Part shown: piece by piece, positions 34,801-43,795 of the stretch
How the letters are laid out: each line of letters opens with the position of its first letter
How positions within the stretch are numbered: the first letter of the stretch is position 1
DNA from: Gammaproteobacteria bacterium UBA7803
Lineage (GTDB): Bacteria; Pseudomonadota; Gammaproteobacteria; Pseudomonadales; Azotimanducaceae
NCBI GenBank assembly: GCA_002480525.1
Contig: DLCH01000006.1
Span: forward strand, 62,001-126,000
Direction of reading: 5' to 3'
DNA length: 64,000 nucleotides
Position numbers and translations under genes: made by a program
The notes under the pieces: model-generated
Database searches by the model: none
What the model was told of the DNA's origin: nothing
What the model saw: only the letters and a program-made list of their open reading frames with translations

Positions 34801-34918
34801 CGCCTCCGTGGTGGTCGGCGGGCTCATCACCTCGACGCTGCTGACGCTGATTCTGCTGCCCGTCATCTACGAATGGATCGAAACCCGTGGCACCCGCCAC
34901 GCAGGAGATGCCTCATGA
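31808..34918 (+). CDS. czcA: HME-RND metal efflux pump (CzcA-like), module 1
   Basis: 1036-residue proton-driven RND pump with 12 predicted membrane segments. Begins LEKLVEASLRYKFLVLIAFG with the usual VPIDAFPDVTPVQV after TM1. The TM4 relay is GIGMMVDGAVVMVEN (about residue 402). CzcA of Cupriavidus has DFG...D...E here, so the first acidic residue is Gly in this protein while the second Asp and the Glu are kept. That places it outside the classical Zn/Co/Cd subgroup; Ni or another divalent metal is possible. AGGAGG precedes ATG. Overlaps the PII-like gene. Confidence 0.9.
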   Translation: MLEKLVEASLRYKFLVLIAFGTVAFLGWRAVVSVPIDAFPDVTPVQVNIYTESPGLAAEDVEQLLTFPVESGMAGLPKVQQIRSVSLFGLSYVAVYFEDDMDIYFARRLVMERLQEVGDRLPEGYGTPEMGPNTSGLGQVFWYTLERADEKLETAISDMDLRTLQDWNVRLILRTAPGVDDVMSWGGQERQFQVVIDPLSLIEYDLTYSDVMSVIESNNRQVGGQYVNIGAEQFLVRGLGLVSDTRDIGAMVVKVVDGTPVYLRDIARIEEAGGLRFGAVTRDGKEVVLGMALSRIGENAADVVEAVKEKVDIVESSLPDGVTLRPVYERTDLVDKAVSTAVRALVEGSLLVAVVLFLFLGELRSALVVIAALPLAMLIAFIFMNEAGLSANLMSLAGLAVGIGMMVDGAVVMVENAFRIMAERRAAGGPVDRTAAVLTAAREVANPIAFAILIIIVVFLPLFALEGLEGKLFKPMAFNISFAMAGSLLLTLTLIPVLAAIILKPKEERDTWLVRVIKRRYLPLLSWSLDNKRMVVGGATALLAISLALFPLLGKEFMPQLQEGSIMWRVTSIPSASLEQSIAISKDIENALSEFPEVVTTVAMIGRAEKGETADVNYMEIYTELLPEDEWSGDRDIGELAEAMRESLETVVPTAVIAFTQPIQMRVEELISGVRATLAAKIYGEDLGTLDRLSQQVKDTVAGVPGVADLSLEANAGKPQIRIRVDRERLSRFGLNADDVLDVVRTGIGNEPVSTLIDGVRRFDITARLDDSSKQSLQAIQRIPMKTGSGAIVPLSAVADVEVAEGYSFVRREQLQRYAVIQMDVRGRDVDGFVSDANAAIEAQVELPPGYWIEWGGAFENQQRALARLSVIVPLTIFFIFVLLYTAFNSVKYAVLIIANVPFATIGGLLALFISGQYVSVPSAIGFIAVFGVAMLNGIVLVSFINELRESGLAVGQAVRRGAELRLRPVLMTASVAILGLVPMLLSSGVGAETQRPLASVVVGGLITSTLLTLILLPVIYEWIETRGTRHAGDAS

Positions 34919-35238
34919 ACTATCGGGAAATCAAAGCCTATGTGCACCGCAACCGCATCGCCGACGTGGTGGATGCGCTCTACGGCGCCGGTTTCCGGCG
35001 GATGACCGTGATCGACGTGGAGGGTCTCCTGCAGGCCCTCGACGACCAGGAGCAGCGCTATTCGGTGGAAATCGGCAGAAAGGTCATCACCGAGGTGAAG
35101 CTAGAGCTCGTCTGTGAAGACGAAACCCGGACCGCGGAGGCGGTCGCCCTGATCCGCGAGCATGGGCGCACCGGCCAGCCATCGGCCGGCTGGATCTACG
35201 TCAGCGAGATCCGCTCGTGCGTGGAGATCAGCGGATGA
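34915..35238 (+). CDS. PII-like protein of metal-efflux operons (PII-NG type), module 1
   Basis: 107-residue ferredoxin-like PII superfamily protein: EIKAYVHRNRIADVVDALYG, then VITEVKLELVCED and IREHGRTGQPSAGWIYVSEI, corresponding to the PII core strands and the TG.PG.G-like nucleotide loop. The T-loop uridylylation Tyr context of GlnB is absent. PII-NG proteins are known to be linked to heavy-metal RND operons. ATG overlaps the czcA stop. Possible role: adenine-nucleotide-dependent control of the pump. That role is inference. Confidence 0.82.
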   Translation: MNYREIKAYVHRNRIADVVDALYGAGFRRMTVIDVEGLLQALDDQEQRYSVEIGRKVITEVKLELVCEDETRTAEAVALIREHGRTGQPSAGWIYVSEIRSCVEISG

Positions 35239-35744
35239 CGCCGCTCCCGACGGTCCGAACGGCGCTCAGCGTGCTGTTGATGCTCATGGCCACCACCGCG
35301 TCGGCCGAGCACGTCTACATCTATCGCTGGGTGGATCCGGCGGACGGGGACGTCCACTACGCGGAGCGTCCACCGCCACATGACGCGTACGACCTGATCG
35401 CCACCGAAGGCCCGCCGCCGCCGGATGCGGCAGCCGAGCAGCGGCGACGGGCTATCGAAGCTCAAGCCGAGCAGGGTCTGATCGACGAGCGCCGCCAACG
35501 TGCCCAAAGGCGCCAGCAGGCCGCAGAGGCCGCCGCACGGAGGGACGAGTGCGAACGCCTACGTGAGTGGCAGGCCAAGCTCGAAAGCAGGCCGGGGTCG
35601 AGGCTGCTGGTGATCGAATCCGAAGACGCTGCCCGCCGCATGACGGAAGGCGAACGCCAGGAACGGCTGGCGGAGACCCGTGAGCGGATCGGGGCCGTGT
35701 GTCAGGACGCGGCACGCGGCCGACGTGCGCAGGAGCAGGAGTAG
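35235..35744 (+). CDS. DUF4124-domain periplasmic protein
   Basis: 169 residues: signal peptide (cut after ASA), then a DUF4124 domain with YRWVDPADGDVHYAERPPP, then a long Ala/Arg/Gln/Glu-rich predicted coiled coil. ATG overlaps the PII-like stop (ATGA), so it belongs to the czc operon. DUF4124 proteins are common in Gammaproteobacteria and have no agreed function. No metal ligand cluster is visible. Confidence 0.75.
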   Translation: MTPLPTVRTALSVLLMLMATTASAEHVYIYRWVDPADGDVHYAERPPPHDAYDLIATEGPPPPDAAAEQRRRAIEAQAEQGLIDERRQRAQRRQQAAEAAARRDECERLREWQAKLESRPGSRLLVIESEDAARRMTEGERQERLAETRERIGAVCQDAARGRRAQEQE

Positions 35745-35772
35745 TCCCCCCAACCCGCCGATGAGGAATCCC

Positions 35773-38205
35773 ATGCCAAAAACCCGACTCGACATCGAAG
35801 TGCTGCTGCCGGAGGTTCCGGACGCGGAAGACGCGTGCCGGCAACGGCTTTGCGACGCCATCGAGGCGAGAACCGGCGTGGATACCGCGCACATGCTCGA
35901 GTCCGCTGACGGATCGCCCGCCCGGCTGTGCGTACACTTCGACCCCGAGGCGCTGACGCTCCAGGACCTGAGGCAAATCGCCGAGCGCGCGGCCATGAAG
36001 CTGCAGGACCGCTACGGTCACCTGCTCGTCGCCGGTGCGCCGATGCCGGCGCGCCGCGCCAGCCGCCGCCAGGCCGAGCTGGCCCGTCTGCCGGGCGTGC
36101 TGGAATGCGTAGTCTCAGCGGACGGCACGGTGCGGCTCGAATACGACCGCGAGGTGACGGACGAGGCGGCCCTGCGGGACGCGTTCGGTCGCGGCCCCGG
36201 CGAACAGACCGGCCACCGCGAAGAGGCTGCCGGCAATCACGACCACGCCCATGGCGGCTTCCTGGGTCCGAATACCGAGCTGATCTTCGTCGCCCTGTGC
36301 GGCGCGACCCTGGCCGCAGGCTGGGCCCTCGAGACGTTCACGGCCTTGGCGCCGTGGGTGCCGCGGAGTCTGCTCATCGGATCGTACGGTTTCGGCGCCT
36401 GGTTCACGGTCCGCGAAGCGGTGGCGAACCTCCGGGCCGGACGCTTCGAGATCGATTCGCTGATGCTGGTGGCCGCGGCTGGTGCGGCTGCGCTCGGTGA
36501 GTGGGCAGAGGGTGCCCTGCTGCTGTTCCTGTTCGGCCTCGGGCACGCGCTGGAAGGCTATGCCATGGGCCGCGCCCGGAGAGCCATCGAGGCGCTGGGC
36601 GAGCTCGCGCCGAAGACGGCCACGGTACGCCGCGACGGCCAGGCGGTCGAGATCGCGCTTGAAGATCTCCGCGTCGGCGACCTCGCCCTGGTGCGGCCCA
36701 ACGAACGCCTGCCCGCCGACGGTTTCGTCGCCAGCGGCGAGAGCAGCGTCGATCAGTCGCCCATCACCGGAGAAAGCGTGCCGGTGGACAAGGCCCCGGT
36801 GGCGGACGCCGACGAGGCGGCCAGGCACCCGGACGGCCTCGACGCCGCACACCGGGTGTTCGCCGGCACCATCAACGGCGCCGGCGCGCTCGAGGTCCAG
36901 GTCACCCGCGTCGCCGCCGACTCCACCCTGGCCCGGGTGGTCGAGATGGTGCGGGAAGCGCAGACGAATCAGTCGCCGACCCAGCGCCTGACCGCCCGCA
37001 TCGAACGCGTCTTCGTGCCGGCGGTACTGGTTGGCGCGGTGGTCGTGATGTTCGGCTGGGTGGTTCTCGACGAGTCGTTCAGCGACAGTTTCTACCGGGC
37101 CATGGCGCTGCTCGTCGCCGCCAGCCCGTGTGCCCTGGCCATCGCCACGCCGAGCGCCGTGCTGAGCGCCGTGGCCCGCGCCGCCCGCGGCGGGGTGCTG
37201 GTGAAAGGCGGTGCGCCGCTGGAGCACCTCGGCCGGTTGAAGGCCGTCGCGTTCGACAAGACCGGCACCCTCACCGAGGGGCGTCCCCGGCTGGTGGACG
37301 TGGTCGCAGCCCCGGACGCCGACGACACCGAGCTGTTGCGCGTTGCCGTCGGCGTGGAAGCCCTGAGCGATCATCCGCTGGCCCGCGCCGTCGCCCGGGA
37401 CGGCCGGGAGCGCCTCGGCACGACCGGGCCGTTGCCCGCCAGCGATTTGCGCAGCATCACCGGCCGCGGCGTGTTTGCCAGCGTCGAGGGCACGCCGACC
37501 TACGTCGGCAAGGACGATCTGTTCGACGAGATCGAAGGGCCGGCGCTGCCGGCCGTGCTGCGCGATGAGGTCGAGGTGCTCGAGATGCAGGGCCGCACCA
37601 CGATGATCGTCCGCCACGGCGACCGCTACCTCGGCGTGCTCGGCCTCATGGACACACCGCGTACCGCCGCCCGGGGGGTCGTGACACGCCTGCGCGAGCT
37701 CGGCATCCAGCGCATGCTGATGATCTCCGGCGACAATCAGCGGGTTGCCGCCGCCGTCGCCCGGTCGGTGGGCATCGACGAGGCACGCGGCGACCTGATG
37801 CCGGCGGACAAGGTCGCGACCATCAAGCAGTTGCGGCAGACGGCCAGCGTCGCGATGGTCGGCGATGGTGTCAACGACGCCCCCGCCATGGCCAACGCCA
37901 CCGTCGGCATCGCCATGGGCGCCGCCGGCTCGGACGTGGCACTGGAAACCGCCGATATCGCGCTCATGGCCGACAACCTCGAGCACCTGCCGTTCGCCGT
38001 GGCGCTGAGCCGCGCGGCCAGCCGCGTCATCCGCCAGAACCTCTGGATCAGCCTCGGCGTCGTCGCCTTCCTCGTGCCGTCGACCCTCGCGGGCCTCAGC
38101 ATCGGCGCCGCCGTGCTGATGCACGAAGGGTCGACGGTGGTCGTGGTCTTCAATGCGCTGCGGCTGCTCGCATTCACCGACCGGTCGCGGGGACATGCGC
38201 CGTGA
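35773..38205 (+). CDS. P1B-4-type heavy-metal ATPase (Co/Zn/Fe-type exporter)
   Basis: 810-residue metal-exporting P-type ATPase. The N-terminal ~150 residues look like two degenerate HMA-like folds without CXXC, followed by a His-rich linker (NHDHAHGG). The TM metal site is ASPCALAIATPSAVLS (about residue 449) with HEGSTVVVVFNALRLL in the last helices (about 784); SPC plus HEG(S/G)T defines the P1B-4 group, exporters of Co, Zn or Fe(II). DKTGTLTEGR (phosphorylation, about 494), TGESVPVDKAP and GDGVNDAPAM are intact. ATG 35773 is preferred: AGGA lies 5 nt upstream. Confidence 0.92.
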   Translation: MPKTRLDIEVLLPEVPDAEDACRQRLCDAIEARTGVDTAHMLESADGSPARLCVHFDPEALTLQDLRQIAERAAMKLQDRYGHLLVAGAPMPARRASRRQAELARLPGVLECVVSADGTVRLEYDREVTDEAALRDAFGRGPGEQTGHREEAAGNHDHAHGGFLGPNTELIFVALCGATLAAGWALETFTALAPWVPRSLLIGSYGFGAWFTVREAVANLRAGRFEIDSLMLVAAAGAAALGEWAEGALLLFLFGLGHALEGYAMGRARRAIEALGELAPKTATVRRDGQAVEIALEDLRVGDLALVRPNERLPADGFVASGESSVDQSPITGESVPVDKAPVADADEAARHPDGLDAAHRVFAGTINGAGALEVQVTRVAADSTLARVVEMVREAQTNQSPTQRLTARIERVFVPAVLVGAVVVMFGWVVLDESFSDSFYRAMALLVAASPCALAIATPSAVLSAVARAARGGVLVKGGAPLEHLGRLKAVAFDKTGTLTEGRPRLVDVVAAPDADDTELLRVAVGVEALSDHPLARAVARDGRERLGTTGPLPASDLRSITGRGVFASVEGTPTYVGKDDLFDEIEGPALPAVLRDEVEVLEMQGRTTMIVRHGDRYLGVLGLMDTPRTAARGVVTRLRELGIQRMLMISGDNQRVAAAVARSVGIDEARGDLMPADKVATIKQLRQTASVAMVGDGVNDAPAMANATVGIAMGAAGSDVALETADIALMADNLEHLPFAVALSRAASRVIRQNLWISLGVVAFLVPSTLAGLSIGAAVLMHEGSTVVVVFNALRLLAFTDRSRGHAP

Positions 38206-38588
38206 GCGCGTTCCGCCAGGGCGCCGACACCTACCATCCGCTGCGCAAGCTCAAGATCGCCTGGGCCGGGATCAGGCACGCCGTGCTGCTCGACTTCAGC
38301 GTGGCCTACAAACTGGCGGTCGCGACGGTGTTCCTGGTGCTTGCGGCGGCTACGGAGTCGGCCCTTCACTTCCTGGTCCTGCTCGTCGTCACTGCGCTGA
38401 TGCTCGTCGCCGAAGTGATGAACACTGTGATCGAGGCGCTGTGTGACTATCTGTGCCCCGACTACGATGAGCGCATTCGCGACATCAAGGACATGGCGGC
38501 GGCGGCCGCCTTCATTGCGGTTGCCGTCTGGTACGTCGTGATCGGCGGGATCGGCTACGAATTCGTCTCGGCACAACAGCTCTTCTGA
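38202..38588 (+). CDS. dgkA: Diacylglycerol/undecaprenol kinase family protein (DgkA-like)
   Basis: 128-residue trimeric-type membrane kinase with three membrane helices. The active-site helix EVMNTVIEALCDYLCPDYDE and IRDIKDMAAAAAFIAVAVWY match the family (E..NTAIE and DxxxAAVL patterns). It phosphorylates diacylglycerol or undecaprenol. GTG 38202 overlaps the ATPase stop, so it is co-expressed with the metal ATPase; this may serve envelope repair under metal stress, which is inference. Confidence 0.88.
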   Translation: MSAFRQGADTYHPLRKLKIAWAGIRHAVLLDFSVAYKLAVATVFLVLAAATESALHFLVLLVVTALMLVAEVMNTVIEALCDYLCPDYDERIRDIKDMAAAAAFIAVAVWYVVIGGIGYEFVSAQQLF

Positions 38589-38623
38589 GGCCCCGCCCGC
38601 GCGTTCCGACCGTACGCGCCGAC

Positions 38624-39457
38624 ATGCACCTGCAACGAACAGTCAAACGATCCATGAAGATACACCTTGGTCGACACGATCTCATCCAACTGCTCCTCGG
38701 CGCGTTCTTCGGTGTGGTGGCGCTGCACCCATTGACGACGCTCATCTTCTATTTCGAGTTCGCGCAATATCTCGAACCGCCGCCATCCAGCGCCTGGAGT
38801 TTCCTAGCCAATCGACTGCGACTCGACCCCTGGATGGAGCTCGTGCCGATGAGCGCGGTGTATGCGCTCGTCGGGGCCGTTGGTGCTCACGTGGTGGGTT
38901 CCTATACTCGCAGGCTCCAGGCCGAACAACGCCGGATCGACAGTCTCCACGGCGAGCTCGATCGTCATCTCCCGAGCCTGGTCGATGAAGGCGAGGGGGA
39001 GCGCCTCGAATTCAAGTCGTCGTTGCGATGGGACCGCCGCGCGGGACGATCCAACAAAGCACTGGAACAGGTCATCGCCAAGTCCATTGCCGGATTGATG
39101 AATCACCGGGGCGGCACTCTGCTCATCGGCATAACGGACGCGGGGGAGGCGGTGGGAATCGAGGACGACTATCAGACCCTGAAACACAAGAACAGCGATG
39201 GCTTCGAGCGGGCCGTGATGGACCTGGTGCGACATGCCCTCGGGCCGCAGGCATGTACGTTGCTTCACTGCCACTTCCCGTTCCTTGCAGGCGTAGAGGT
39301 CTGTCGGATCGTCATCGAGCCCTCCGATGTTCCAGTCTTTTTTCGGGACGGAGACGTCGCACGCTACTTCGTCAGGACGGGCAACTCGACCCGTGAGTTC
39401 GACGCCCAGCAGGCTCACGAACACCTGTCTAGAAGGAGGCGACGCCGTGCGACCTGA
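38624..39457 (+). CDS. Membrane-anchored AlbA_2 (Schlafen-type) domain protein
   Basis: 277 residues: two N-terminal membrane segments (about 20-40 and 72-92), a short coiled coil (RRLQAEQRRIDSLHGELDRH), then an AlbA_2 domain from about residue 120. That domain carries EGERLEFKSSLRW, IAKSIAGLMNHRGGTLLIGI (the N.GGTLLIG hallmark) and DGDVARYFVRTGNSTREF. Such domains bind nucleic acid or nucleotides; here the domain is tethered to the membrane. It lies between two metal ATPases on the same strand. Function unknown. Confidence 0.75.
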   Translation: MHLQRTVKRSMKIHLGRHDLIQLLLGAFFGVVALHPLTTLIFYFEFAQYLEPPPSSAWSFLANRLRLDPWMELVPMSAVYALVGAVGAHVVGSYTRRLQAEQRRIDSLHGELDRHLPSLVDEGEGERLEFKSSLRWDRRAGRSNKALEQVIAKSIAGLMNHRGGTLLIGITDAGEAVGIEDDYQTLKHKNSDGFERAVMDLVRHALGPQACTLLHCHFPFLAGVEVCRIVIEPSDVPVFFRDGDVARYFVRTGNSTREFDAQQAHEHLSRRRRRRAT

Positions 39458-39553
39458 AGCACCCGGAGCCGACCCGAACACCTTTGTCCGGGATTGCCGC
39501 CAGTGCATTGCCGGCCTGAATCGCCTCGCCACGTCATCAAACAGGAGACTGAA

Positions 39554-41471
39554 ATGAGCGCGGACACCTGCAACCGAACCGACGCACGCTCAGCGGCGCC
39601 GCCGCCGTGGCGCAGTCCGCTCGTGGTGACGTCATCGGTATCGGGCATGCTGTTGGCGATCGGATTCGCCGCCGGCCATCTGGGTTTGAACACCGCTGCG
39701 CAAACCCCGATCTACATTGCTGCGGTCGTAGTCGGCGGCTGGTTCTTCGGCCGCGAAGCACTCAGCGAGCTGATCGAAGAACGCGAGGTCGGCATCGAGC
39801 TCCTGATGAGCATTGCGGCCGTCACCGCCGGCCTCATGGGGCAATGGGGCGAGGCTGCCATGCTGGTGTTCCTCTATTCGATCTCCGAGGCCGCCGAGAG
39901 CTACACCGAGGAGCGAACCCGAGGCGCCATCCGGGCGCTGATGGACTTGGCACCCAAGGTCGCCAACGTCGTACGCGATGGAGATACCGATCGACGACCT
40001 TGATGTCGGTGATCTGTTCGTCTTGCGTCCCGGCGAAGCCGTGGCCACCGACGGCGAGATCGTCGAGGGCACATCCAGCCTCAATCAGGCACCGGTGACC
40101 GGCGAGTCGGTGCCTGTCGACAAGGCCGTCGGCGACACGGTATTTGCGGCCAGCTCGAACGGCGAAGGTGCACTCACCGTTCGCGCCACAAAAACCGCTT
40201 CCGACAATACGCTGGCACGCATCATCGAGATGGTAGCAACGGCCCAGGCGAGTAAGGGGCAGAGCCAGCGCTTCATCGAGCGGTTCGGTCGCCGCTACAG
40301 CCCCGCTGTCCTGATTGCCGGCGTATTGATCGTATTGATCCCAGGCCTGCTTGGCTTCGGCTGGCAGGAGTGGCTGAGCCGGGCCACCGTCTTCATCGTC
40401 GCCGCCGCGCCCTGCGCGCTGGTGATTTCGATTCCGATCACCTTGGTGGCCGCGCTCGGCACGGCGGGCCGCAACGGGCTCCTCATCAAAGGCGGCGTGC
40501 ACCTCGATAATCTGGCCGGAATCCGCGTCCTGGCTCTGGACAAGACCGGCACGCTCACACGGGGAGCGCCGGTCGTCACTCATGTCGAGCCCGTGGGCGC
40601 TGTCGATCGACGTGAGCTCCTGTCCATCGCCGGCGCACTCGAAGCTCGCTCACAACATCCTCTAGCCCGTGCGGTTCTGGCAGAAGCCGACGAAGCCGGG
40701 CTCCGTATCTTCGCGGCGGAAAACGTTCAGGCGCTGACCGGTGCCGGCGTGAAAGGCATTGTCAACGGGCAGGCGTACTACATCGGCAACCCCGGACTGT
40801 TCGACGATCTCGGAATCGGGGCGATCGCCGGCGCCCTCGGACTGGTGGCCGATCGCATCGACGCCCTCCAGGCGGAGGGCAACACGGTGGTGCTGGTCAG
40901 CACCGACCGAGAAATCCTCGGGCTGATCGCCATGGCGGACCCCCTGCGCGAGGGTGCGCCAGGGGCCATGCGGGCATTGAAGGCGGCCGGCATCCGAAAC
41001 CTGGTGATGCTGACCGGCGACAACCGCCTCGCCGCTGCAGCGATCGCAGCGAAGGCCGGCATCGACGACGTGCGCGCCGAATTGAAACCCGACGACAAGC
41101 GCACGGCGGTGGCCGAACTGGAGCGCGAGCACGGCCATGTGGCGATGATCGGTGATTGCGTGAACGATGCCCCCGCACTGGCAGCCTCTCATGTCGGCAT
41201 CGCCATGGGCGCAGCCGGTTCCGACGTCGCCTTGGAGACGGCAGACATCGCCTTGATGGCCGATGACCTCTCGAAGCTGCCCTATCTCATCCACTTCAGC
41301 CGCCGGACTTGGCGCGTGGTGCGTCAGAACCTGATACTGTCCGTTTCGGTGATCGTCGTACTGGCGGCCACCGCGCTCACCGGCGCTCTGTCGCTACCAG
41401 CGGCTGTGATCGCGCACGAGGTCAGCGAGTTCATCGTCATCGCGAACGGCCTGCGGCTGCTCAAAAGCTGA
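39554..41471 (+). pseudogene. Heavy-metal P1B ATPase broken by a frameshift
   Basis: ATG 39554 (AGGAG upstream) starts a 149-residue frame with the first membrane helices and the actuator start (LMDLAPKVANVVRDG), which then leaves frame near 39975-39985 and stops at 40003. The remainder, from about 39978 to 41471, is one long intact frame: EIPIDDLDVGDLFVLRPGEA, TGESVPVDKAVGD, APCALVISIP in place of CPC, DKTGTLTRGA, GDCVNDAPAL and HEVSEFIVIANGLRLL. A loss of a few bases between VRDG and EIPIDD explains the break. ATG 39978 could allow a truncated product lacking the first helices. APC-type members are linked to Zn/Cd export. Confidence 0.82.
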
Positions 41472-41490
41472 CGCGTTCTCGTGCTGCAGA

Positions 41491-41988
41491 GCCGTTCTTC
41501 TTTTTCCTGGTCGGCCTGGATACGAAGCGCGAGATCCCCAAGGGCAATTGTCGTCACCTACGGCCATGGCATTCCTGGCCGCACCGCTGCTCGTCATACC
41601 CGTGTTCGCATTCTTCAACGCCGGAATCACGTTCAGCGGACTCAACGCGGCGTCACTGCTCGACCCCGCCTCCGTCGGGATCGTCGCTGGCCTGTTCGTT
41701 GGCAAACAGTTTGGCGTGTTCGGCGCCGCCCGCTTGGCCGTCGCATTGGGGCTGGCAAAGCTCCCGAATACGGTGTCCTGGGCGCAGGTCTACGGCGTCG
41801 CCATCCTGGCCGGGGTCGGATTCACGATGAGCCTGTTCATCGCCGGGCTGGCCTACGAGGAGCCCGGCATGGTCCTCAAGTCCAATGTCAGTATCGTTGT
41901 CGGCTCGGCACTATCCGCGTGCGCCGGGCTGGTAACGCTCGCTAGAGCGTGCGGGTCGAATTCGCCGCCCTGGCGGAAGACATCTTGA
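41491..41988 (+). pseudogene. NhaA-type Na+/H+ antiporter remnant with internal deletion
   Basis: A short piece of the N-terminal region (FFFFLVGLDTKREIPKG, about 41495-41550) is joined, in another frame, to the C-terminal third: VIPVFAFFNAGITFSGLNA, GKQFGVFGAARLAVALGLA and VAILAGVGFTMSLFIAGLAY. The true N-terminus and roughly 200 middle codons are missing. NhaA normally has about 390 residues and 12 helices, so this cannot work. Confidence 0.75.
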
Positions 41989-42054
41989 CGATCGCCGCAC
42001 AGCCGAGCAGCACACCGCGTGGAGTTCGCTCGCCCCAACTGGTATCATGCCGTA

Positions 42055-42408
42055 ATGTTTCTCACGGCGAACAACCCTCGGTTGCTCCCCGTGTTGCTGG
42101 CAATCCTCGTGATCGTGAGCAGCGCGCCCTTCGTTGATGCCCACGGCGGTGATCAACCGGATCACGTGGCGTCCGGCCTCTACGTCGACAGCAACGGTAA
42201 CGTCGACAATTCGGCGCCATCTTCGTCCAAGCCCGCGGGTCCAAGCCACGCCCACTTCCATACCTGCTGCCCGCACGCTGGAATGGCGCCGCTAAACGGG
42301 ATCAGTGCCCACCGAACTCCGTTTTCGTTCCGCACGACGCGCAAACTCGGCCACCCACCTCCCGGATTCTTCCGACTGCCACTCCGTCCACCGTCTCTCT
42401 CCATCTGA
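42055..42408 (+). CDS. CzcI-like small periplasmic His/Cys protein, module 2
   Basis: 117 residues: signal peptide (LLPVLLAILVIVSSAPFVDA), an N-terminal HGGDQPDH segment, the metal-ligand motif HAHFHTCCPHAG near residue 72, and a basic Pro-rich tail. It is the counterpart of the protein at 28973, including its place before a TolC-like gene. Likely CzcI-type accessory; regulatory role inferred. Confidence 0.65.
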   Translation: MFLTANNPRLLPVLLAILVIVSSAPFVDAHGGDQPDHVASGLYVDSNGNVDNSAPSSSKPAGPSHAHFHTCCPHAGMAPLNGISAHRTPFSFRTTRKLGHPPPGFFRLPLRPPSLSI

Positions 42409-42490
42409 TTCCAGTCGCTTGATGCGGGGTAGGTGACGCTTCGAGCGTCACCCCGCCCCTTCTCTCGAATCAGTTACGGAGACTCCTCGA

Positions 42491-43795
42491 ATGTTGCGAT
42501 CGATGGTAGCGGCAGCGCTGCTGAGCGCGTGCATCGGCCCGCCGCTGCATGCGGCAGAATCCCGCGTGGTGTCCGCCAACGAATTGGCGCAGCCCCTGAC
42601 CCTCCACGAGGCGGTGATGGAGGCCGTGGACGCGAATTTCGCCGTTCGTCAGGCCCTGGCTCGCGTCCAGCAGCAAAGCGGCGCCCTGACCCACGCCGGC
42701 CGCTGGACGCCCTCCAATCCCGAGATCGAGGTGGAATCCGCCGAGCGTGAGCCCGCCTCCGGGGACAGCAGTCGGGATTTCTCCATCCGGCTGAGTCAGG
42801 AACTCTGGATCGGCGGCCAGCGAGGGCTGCAGCGCAACGCGGCCGGAGCGCGTCTCACCGCCGCTGAACAGGACCTGCAATTTCTCCGGTCCGCAATTGC
42901 GGCCCGCGCCCGCCGCGCCTTTCTGCACGTGCTGTTGACCCAGCGCGCCGAGGAAACCGCCGGACGGCTGGTCGAGCTCACCGAGACGTTCGCAGACTAC
43001 GCCCGCAACCGGCTCGAGGCCGGCAGAGCGACCGCCCTGGAAGTCAACTCGGCCATGATCGGGGCGGCCCGGTCACGCACCGAGTTGGCCGAGGCCGAAC
43101 GGCTGTCGGCACGGGCCCGACTGGTGCTGGCCGAGGTGCTCGCGCGAGATCCCGCTTCGCCGCTGACGGTTCGCGGTGACATCGAACCCTGGCCGGTCAC
43201 GCTGCCGAACGAATCACGGCTGCTGAACGCCGCCGTCCGCCGGCGAGGCGATCTTGCAGCAGCCGCCGAGCGCGTAGAGGCCGCCCGCCAGGACCTGCGC
43301 CTGAGCCGCCGCCAGCTCATCCCGAACCTGACCGTGTTCGGCTTCTATCAGGAAGAGGAGGATGCGGAGATCACCGGCTTCGGCGCGAGCTTGCCGATCC
43401 CTGCCTTGCATCGCTATGGCGGCGAACGGGAACAGGCAGCCGGGCGTCTGCTCGAGGAGCAGCTGCGCACCGACGAACTGCGCCTGGCCGTGCGCCGTCA
43501 AGTGCTGGAGGCGCTCGCCGACTACCGTGCCGCACGACGCCAATCCGAGCTGCTCGGTACGTCCATGCTCGAGCGTGCCGAGGAGAACCTGCGACTGACC
43601 CGGGAGGGCTTCGAGGCCGGGAAAGTGGGATCACCCGCAATCACCACCGCCCAGGACAACCTGATCAACGTGCGGCGCAGCTACCTCGATGCCCTCGGCG
43701 CCCTGATCCTCTCGGTGACTGACCTCGAGCGTGCCACCGGCGGCCTGATCGTTCTGGAAGACAACGCTCAATCGGACAAAGACGCCGCACCATGA
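42491..43795 (+). CDS. czcC: TolC-family outer-membrane factor (CzcC-like), module 2
   Basis: 434 residues with signal peptide and two OEP repeats (LTLHEAVMEAVDANFAVRQA; IRLSQELWIGGQRGLQRNAA; and GASLPIPALHRYGGEREQAA in the second half). GGAGACTCC precedes ATG 42491. The stop overlaps the czcB-like start. Clearly diverged from the module 1 protein, so the two modules are not a recent tandem duplication. Confidence 0.86.
   Translation: MLRSMVAAALLSACIGPPLHAAESRVVSANELAQPLTLHEAVMEAVDANFAVRQALARVQQQSGALTHAGRWTPSNPEIEVESAEREPASGDSSRDFSIRLSQELWIGGQRGLQRNAAGARLTAAEQDLQFLRSAIAARARRAFLHVLLTQRAEETAGRLVELTETFADYARNRLEAGRATALEVNSAMIGAARSRTELAEAERLSARARLVLAEVLARDPASPLTVRGDIEPWPVTLPNESRLLNAAVRRRGDLAAAAERVEAARQDLRLSRRQLIPNLTVFGFYQEEEDAEITGFGASLPIPALHRYGGEREQAAGRLLEEQLRTDELRLAVRRQVLEALADYRAARRQSELLGTSMLERAEENLRLTREGFEAGKVGSPAITTAQDNLINVRRSYLDALGALILSVTDLERATGGLIVLEDNAQSDKDAAP

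Noticed and set aside
36115..38196. A 693-codon minus-strand open frame opposite the P1B-4 ATPase
   Set aside because: Composition is His/Gln/Arg-rich without motifs, while the plus strand encodes a complete P-type ATPase.
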